A stretch of 64,000 nt of DNA, taken from NCBI RefSeq assembly GCF_001636615.1, contig NZ_LGEK01000019.1, positions 1-64,000 on the forward strand. The letters run 5' to 3'. This document shows positions 59,443 to 64,000 of the stretch, in pieces. The notes beneath the pieces are model-generated. The model was not told the origin of the DNA, did not search any database, and saw only the letters and a program-made list of their open reading frames with translations. The position numbers were made by a program, and so were the translations under genes. How positions within the stretch are numbered: the stretch's first letter is position 1; each line of letters opens with the position of its first letter. The stretch comes from Mucilaginibacter sp. L294. Lineage in GTDB: Bacteria; Bacteroidota; Bacteroidia; Sphingobacteriales; Sphingobacteriaceae.

Positions 59443-62400
59443 CTATACCCCAACCACCATCATCTCCTCAAGCAGTTCAAGCGCTTCATCAATATTGGCA
59501 ACGCGATCAACGCTCAGGCGCAGGGTGTTCTTTACTTCTTTCAAGTTGGTGCGGCGTGGGTTGCGCTGTACAAAGTTCAGTACCTCTTTAAAAGCATCGG
59601 TTTCAAAGTAAGCCGATTGCTGGTTGGTGATAAAATATCCACGAAGTACATTCTTTTTAAGCGATACTTTTTCAAAACCGATGGCTTTGCCCAGCCATTG
59701 CAGCCGCATAGAGTTGAGCAAGTCGTTCACCTGTTCTGGTATAGGGCCAAACCTGTCATGCAATTGCTGTTTAAAGGCCTGCAGCTCGGTTTCGTTTTCC
59801 AGCTTGCTTAGTTCGGTATACAGGTTATAACGTTCGGCAATACTGGTTACATATTCGTCCGGGATCAATATCTCCTGGTCGGTATCTATCTGGGTGAAGC
59901 TGATAAATGGCCTTGGCTTATCATCCGGGAATACGCCTTTAAACTCGTCGTCCTTCAATTCCTGTATGGCCTCGTCCAGTATTTTATGATACATTTCAAA
60001 GCCAATTTCGGCTATGAAACCGCTTTGTTCGGCCCCCAAAAGGTTCCCGCTGCCGCGAATGTCCAGATCGCGCATGGCCACATTAAAACCGCTGCCCAGG
60101 TCGCTGAACTCTTCAATCGCGCTCAACCGTTTTCGGGCCTCGTTGGTCAAAGTGCTCAATGGCGGACTCAACAAATAACAATATGCTTTCTTATTGCTGC
60201 GCCCAACACGACCACGCATCTGGTGCAGGTCGCTCAGGCCAAACATGTGGGCGTGGTTAATAATGATGGTATTGGCGTTAGGGATATCCAGGCCAGCCTC
60301 AATAATGGTGGTAGCCACCAGTACATCATACTCGTGGTTTACAAACTTTAGCATCACATCTTCCAGCGCATCGCCTTCTAACTGGCCGTGGGCAATACCT
60401 ATGCGGGCTTTTGGCACCAACTTGTGGATCATGCCGCCAAGCTGTGGCAAATCGGCCACACGGTTATGGATGAAGAACACTTGTCCGTCGCGCTCAATCT
60501 CATGCTCAACAGCTTCTTTGATCAGCGTATCGTTAAACACATGCAGCTCGGTAACTACCGGCTGGCGGTTTGGCGGCGGAGTTGATATGATGGAAAGATC
60601 GCGCGCGCCCATCAACGAAAAATGCAGGGTACGCGGGATAGGCGTTGCAGTTAAAGTAAGCGTATCTACATTGGCGCGCATTTGTTTGAGCTTCTCTTTA
60701 GTAGATACGCCAAACTTTTGCTCTTCGTCAATGATCATCAGGCCAAGATCTTTAAACTTCACATCCTTGCTCACCAAACGGTGCGTGCCTATGATGATAT
60801 CCACCTTGCCCTCTTTTAAACCTGCAAGGGTGTCTTTGATCTGCTTGCTGGTTTTAAAGCGGTTTACGTAATCAATATTTACGGGGAAACCCTTTAGCCT
60901 GTCGCTGAAGGTTTTGTAATGCTGGGCCGCCAAAATAGTTGTAGGCACCAGTATGGCTACCTGTTTGCTATCGGCCACAGCTTTAAACGCGGCGCGGACG
61001 GCTATCTCGGTTTTACCAAAACCTACGTCGCCACAGATCAGCCTGTCCATAGGGTGCGGCGATTCCATATCCTTTTTGAAATCGACGGTGGCTTTTTCCT
61101 GGTCCGGAGTGTCCTCGTATAGGAAGGATGCCTCCAGTTCCGTTTGCAAGTAGCTATCTGGCGAAAAGGCGTTCCCATCCTGGGCTTTGCGCAGGGCGTA
61201 AAGCTTGATCAGGTCGCGGGCGATGTCTTTAACTTTTTTTTTTGTGGTTTTTTTGAGGCGTTCCCAGGTATCGGTACCCAGCTTGTTCATGCGGGGTTGG
61301 GTTCCTTCTTTACCGCTGTATTTACTGATGCGGTTAAGCGAGTTGATGTTTACGTACAGCAAGTCGTTATCGGCGTATACCAAACGGATCATCTCCTGGG
61401 TTTTGCCATTTACTTCCACTTTCTCAAGGCCTGCATATTTGCCAATACCATGATCAATGTGGGTAATGAAATCGCCGGGTTTTAGTTCACGCAGCTCTTT
61501 TAGCGTAATAGCTTGCGAGCGCTGATAACCCTTTTTAAGCTTGTATTTATAGTAGCGGTCGAAGATCTGGTGGTCGGTATAACAGGCCAGCTTTTGTTCG
61601 CGGTCTATAAACCCCTCGCGGATGCTGATGCTTACCGGGGTGAATTTTACGGTTTTATCCAGGTCTTCCAGTATAGCGTAAAGCCGCTCCACCTGCCGCG
61701 CCGAATCAGTTAGGATGTAGTTCTCTATCTTCTCGGCATCGTTGTTCTTAAAATTATGGATCAGCAGGCTAAAGTCTTTATTGAACGATGGCTGCGGGCG
61801 CATATCAAAACTGATCTGCGTAGCATCGTTGTAAAAGAATTGCTTGCCAAATTCAACCAGGGCAAAATCGTGCAGTTGGTCGGCAATTAGTTTCTCGTCG
61901 GTAAAGCTAAATTTGGGGTCTATCCAGTCCGGGTTCTGGTTCTTTTCATCTGCGGATAGCGCTTTCCAAAGCTGAGTAGCTTTTTTGTGGCCGGTTTGAA
62001 TGATATCCAGCGTAAACTGTACGTCCTTTATCCATACCTGTGTGCCTGGTTCCACGTATTCCAACAGGGAGATGTTGTTCTCCGTCAGGAATTTTGATTG
62101 TACGTTTGGTACAATGGTGATGTTTTTTACCTGCTCAACAGAGAGCTGGCTTTCTATTTCGAATGTTCGTATCGACTCAATAATATCGCCAAAAAACTCC
62201 ACCCGGTAAGGCAGGTCATGCGAGAAAGAGAAAATATCTACAATGCCACCACGAACAGAGAACTGGCCCGGTTCGTAAACAAAATCAACCCGGTCAAAAT
62301 CATACTCCACCAAAAACTCGGTGATAAAATCGATACTGAGTTTATTGTTTACAGAGATCTCTAATGTGTTTTTCTCCAGCGATGAGCGGTCTATTACCTT

Positions 62401-62793
62401 TTCGGCCAGGGCTTCGGGGTAGGTTACGATCAGCTGGCCGTATTCGGTAGCATGGTTCAGCTCGTTTAAAACCTCGGCGCGGGCAAGCACGTTGCTGCTG
62501 TCGGGCTGGGTAAATTCAAACGGTTTGCGGTATGATGAAGGGAAAAGCAGGATGTCTTTTCCGGTTAAACTTTCCAGGTCGGCCAGGAAGTAAGCAGCTT
62601 CTTCGCGTTCGGGCAGTACAAAAATCATGTGCTTGTGCTGCAAAAAATACAATGCTGCCGCCATGGCCGCATCACCCGATCCGACTAAACCACGAAGCTG
62701 CACCCTTGGATTTTTACCGGCATTTAAAGCTTGCGCCAATGCCTTTATCCGATCGTCAGCCTTGTATCGCTCTAATATATCACGGATGTTCAA
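59443..62793 (-). CDS. mfd: Transcription-repair coupling factor
   Basis: A 1116-residue ATP-dependent translocase that removes stalled RNA polymerase and recruits UvrA. The UvrB-like N-terminal region (FVLPEREEAAYFLADLESL) is followed by the RNA polymerase interaction region (KPGDFITHIDHGIGKYAGLE), the RecG-like translocase with Walker A GDVGFGKTE and Walker B MIIDEEQKFG, and the TRCF C-terminal domain. The start codon is TTG at 62793; the next in-frame methionine lies too far inside the protein. Confidence 0.95.
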   Translation of the reverse strand: MNIRDILERYKADDRIKALAQALNAGKNPRVQLRGLVGSGDAAMAAALYFLQHKHMIFVLPEREEAAYFLADLESLTGKDILLFPSSYRKPFEFTQPDSSNVLARAEVLNELNHATEYGQLIVTYPEALAEKVIDRSSLEKNTLEISVNNKLSIDFITEFLVEYDFDRVDFVYEPGQFSVRGGIVDIFSFSHDLPYRVEFFGDIIESIRTFEIESQLSVEQVKNITIVPNVQSKFLTENNISLLEYVEPGTQVWIKDVQFTLDIIQTGHKKATQLWKALSADEKNQNPDWIDPKFSFTDEKLIADQLHDFALVEFGKQFFYNDATQISFDMRPQPSFNKDFSLLIHNFKNNDAEKIENYILTDSARQVERLYAILEDLDKTVKFTPVSISIREGFIDREQKLACYTDHQIFDRYYKYKLKKGYQRSQAITLKELRELKPGDFITHIDHGIGKYAGLEKVEVNGKTQEMIRLVYADNDLLYVNINSLNRISKYSGKEGTQPRMNKLGTDTWERLKKTTKKKVKDIARDLIKLYALRKAQDGNAFSPDSYLQTELEASFLYEDTPDQEKATVDFKKDMESPHPMDRLICGDVGFGKTEIAVRAAFKAVADSKQVAILVPTTILAAQHYKTFSDRLKGFPVNIDYVNRFKTSKQIKDTLAGLKEGKVDIIIGTHRLVSKDVKFKDLGLMIIDEEQKFGVSTKEKLKQMRANVDTLTLTATPIPRTLHFSLMGARDLSIISTPPPNRQPVVTELHVFNDTLIKEAVEHEIERDGQVFFIHNRVADLPQLGGMIHKLVPKARIGIAHGQLEGDALEDVMLKFVNHEYDVLVATTIIEAGLDIPNANTIIINHAHMFGLSDLHQMRGRVGRSNKKAYCYLLSPPLSTLTNEARKRLSAIEEFSDLGSGFNVAMRDLDIRGSGNLLGAEQSGFIAEIGFEMYHKILDEAIQELKDDEFKGVFPDDKPRPFISFTQIDTDQEILIPDEYVTSIAERYNLYTELSKLENETELQAFKQQLHDRFGPIPEQVNDLLNSMRLQWLGKAIGFEKVSLKKNVLRGYFITNQQSAYFETDAFKEVLNFVQRNPRRTNLKEVKNTLRLSVDRVANIDEALELLEEMMVVGV

Positions 62794-62800
62794 AACGGTG

Positions 62801-62808
62801 CAAATATA
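62801..62808 (-). promoter_or_regulatory. Putative -7 box of mfd
   Basis: Minus strand TATATTTG, an exact TAnnTTTG match, seven bases before the TTG start. This leaves almost no leader. Confidence 0.45.
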
Positions 62809-62932
62809 GGTAAAAAAGCCCCTTTTTTATGTAGCGGAATATTTATCATGAAATTAAAGCAAACAATTTGCGCTTATGTTTACTTTTTAATGATATTTCG
62901 AAACCACAACAAAGCACCAAACTTTATACAAC

Positions 62933-63349
62933 ATGAAAAACTCAGTAATATTCGGATTAGTAATAGGCGTTTTAAGTTTAATATGGCTTTTTGTAATGCG
63001 CCAAACCGGTTATAACTTAAGCGATAGTAAAGCAAACCCTATAGAGTATGTATCTATACTGATACCGTTGATAGGTTTATATTTTGGCGTAAGGCAGTTT
63101 CGCGATGGCGAGCTGAAAGGCAATATGGGCTTTTTGGAAGCATTGATACAAAGCTTTAAAATTTTACTGGTAGGTGGTGTTTTAGCCGTATTTGCCGGCA
63201 TCATATTCATCAACTGGGGCAATGGCGATAGTAATGATACCACCTTTGAAAGCTTTAGCGGCCGCATTTTTGGCGCGCTGCTTGTTGGCGTGATAGAGGC
63301 GTTTGCAGTATCTTTACTGCTAACCACCAAGAGCAACCGCGTTGATTAG
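62933..63349 (+). CDS. DUF4199 family membrane protein
   Basis: A 138-residue protein with four hydrophobic helices (about residues 4-22, 37-55, 73-95 and 110-132), matching the DUF4199 group of Bacteroidota membrane proteins of unknown function. Overlap with the next gene by eight bases suggests a common unit. The start at 62933 gives a normal N-terminus. Confidence 0.82.
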   Translation: MKNSVIFGLVIGVLSLIWLFVMRQTGYNLSDSKANPIEYVSILIPLIGLYFGVRQFRDGELKGNMGFLEALIQSFKILLVGGVLAVFAGIIFINWGNGDSNDTTFESFSGRIFGALLVGVIEAFAVSLLLTTKSNRVD

Positions 63350-63644
63350 AAAATACTTTAACCGATATTTTGAATTAACTTTCTGGATTGTGGCTTTGAT
63401 TTGCCTGGCGTTTACAAACCCGGCAGGTGAAAGCCACTTTAGTTTGTGCCCTTTAAAGCTGCTGGGCTTAACCTGGTGCCCGGGCTGTGGCCTTGGCCAT
63501 GCTATTTCTTACTTGTTTCATGGCGATATAAAAAGTTCTTTCCACGCGCACTGGCTGGGTATACCCGTACTGGCTATTTTGTTATACCGTATCTGGATAC
63601 TTGCTATTGGGCGTAAATATCACTACGATCTGCCCAATCGGTGA
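63342..63644 (+). CDS. DUF2752 family membrane protein
   Basis: A 100-residue membrane protein with the characteristic cysteine motif LCPLKLLGLTWCPGCGLGHAI (split as LCPLKLLGLTW and CPGCGLGHA; about residues 35-55), containing the CPGCG sequence typical of DUF2752, between hydrophobic helices. The function is unknown. It starts with TTG at 63342, overlapping DUF4199 by eight bases. The TM2-domain gene that follows is a frequent neighbour of this family. Confidence 0.85.
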   Translation: MIRKYFNRYFELTFWIVALICLAFTNPAGESHFSLCPLKLLGLTWCPGCGLGHAISYLFHGDIKSSFHAHWLGIPVLAILLYRIWILAIGRKYHYDLPNR

Positions 63645-63778
63645 AAAAATCTCACTCAATTCGCCGAATAAATAACCACGCTTACCGATAGATTATAACA
63701 GGTTGCCAATTTCTTATAGGCGAATTTTAGTTTCGATAGTAGTTTTACATCATCAATCACACAGTAAAACTTAAAAAA

Positions 63779-64000
63779 ATGAACACTTACAATCCTTATA
63801 TGTCACTGCCAGGCATCACAACTGAGGAAATGGCAGTTTTGCACCAGGCTACAAGTAGCTTAAGCGATACCCAAAAACAAACCTTTTACATGATCTATTC
63901 AGGTAAAAGAAAAAGCCCGCAGGATATTATGATATTCACCTTGCTTGGCTTTATTGGTATTGCAGGTGTACAGCGCTTTTTAGTTGGCCAGGTAATGATG
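63779..64000 (+). CDS. TM2-domain membrane protein, partial (right edge)
   Basis: The first 74 codons of a gene that continues beyond the window. After a hydrophilic segment starting MNTYNPYMSLPGITTEEMAV, the sequence PQDIMIFTLLGFIGIAGVQRFLVGQ enters the first helix of a TM2 domain (a short two-helix module). The ATG at 63779 follows an A-rich tract. The function of these proteins is unknown. Confidence 0.85.
   Translation, partial: MNTYNPYMSLPGITTEEMAVLHQATSSLSDTQKQTFYMIYSGKRKSPQDIMIFTLLGFIGIAGVQRFLVGQVMM

Noticed and set aside
1..64000. CRISPR array, insertion sequence, prophage or toxin-antitoxin pair
   Set aside because: No regularly spaced direct repeats, transposase, integrase, phage structural gene or convincing toxin-antitoxin arrangement was found.

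Overview
The window is a stretch of chromosome from a member of the Bacteroidota, most likely family Sphingobacteriaceae (a Mucilaginibacter- or Pedobacter-like organism). The evidence is the gene families present (Ig-like lipoprotein with a GPRD motif near the N-terminus, BlaI/M56 pair with a repeat-bearing M56 protein, DUF4175, C39-peptidase exporter), several -7 boxes of the Bacteroidota type TAnnTTTG, the scarcity of Shine-Dalgarno sequences, and three intergenic repeat families that I associate with such genomes. There is no rRNA, no insertion sequence, no prophage and no CRISPR array. Two tRNA genes (Gly-CCC and Pro-GGG) are present.

Layout. 0.1-8.8 kb: nadB, tRNA-Gly, a gamma carbonic anhydrase, a large lipoprotein, mnmG, a small membrane protein, an ABC-F ATPase and a short-chain oxidoreductase. 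A pair of perfect 16-bp parS palindromes sits at the mnmG start. 8.9-17 kb: pirin, an Mla-type lipid transport operon (permease, ATPase, MCE protein), glutathione peroxidase, ybeY, an anti-sigma-type kinase and DUF4175. 17-22 kb: MFS exporter, LuxR-type regulator, MgtC, a short MutS homologue and tRNA-Pro. 22-27.2 kb: a leftward accessory block with an ArsR regulator, three SRPBCC proteins, a frameshifted DinB gene and a 27-codon stump of an F420-reductase-like gene, then a nitroreductase and an AraC regulator. 27.3-36.9 kb: cell-envelope genes. These are a GT87/GT2/deacetylase set resembling lipid-linked sugar modification systems, an L,D-transpeptidase, a C39-peptidase ABC exporter with its HlyD partner, and a methyltransferase. 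37-44.3 kb: OmpA-type lipoprotein, sialate esterase, two small secreted or membrane proteins, M28 peptidase, threonine synthase, and SnoaL and VOC proteins. 44.4-50.1 kb: DNA ligase D and a BlaI/M56 regulatory pair with a readable operator-promoter. 50.2-64 kb: response regulator, nitroreductase, a GT51 glycosyltransferase with a long N-terminal extension, Mrp and NifU iron-sulfur genes, peptide deformylase, M16 peptidase, hypoxanthine phosphoribosyltransferase, mfd, and a cluster of small membrane proteins that runs off the right edge.

Most genes are ordinary housekeeping or envelope functions. The points most worth following are the parS pair, the ArsR operator with its decaying operon, the BlaI double operator feeding an M56 protease with about ten helical repeats, the GT87/GT2/deacetylase set, the C39 exporter without a visible substrate, and a palindrome (TGTTTAAACA) shared by the pirin and nitroreductase promoters. 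I did not find a clearly new defence or mobile system.
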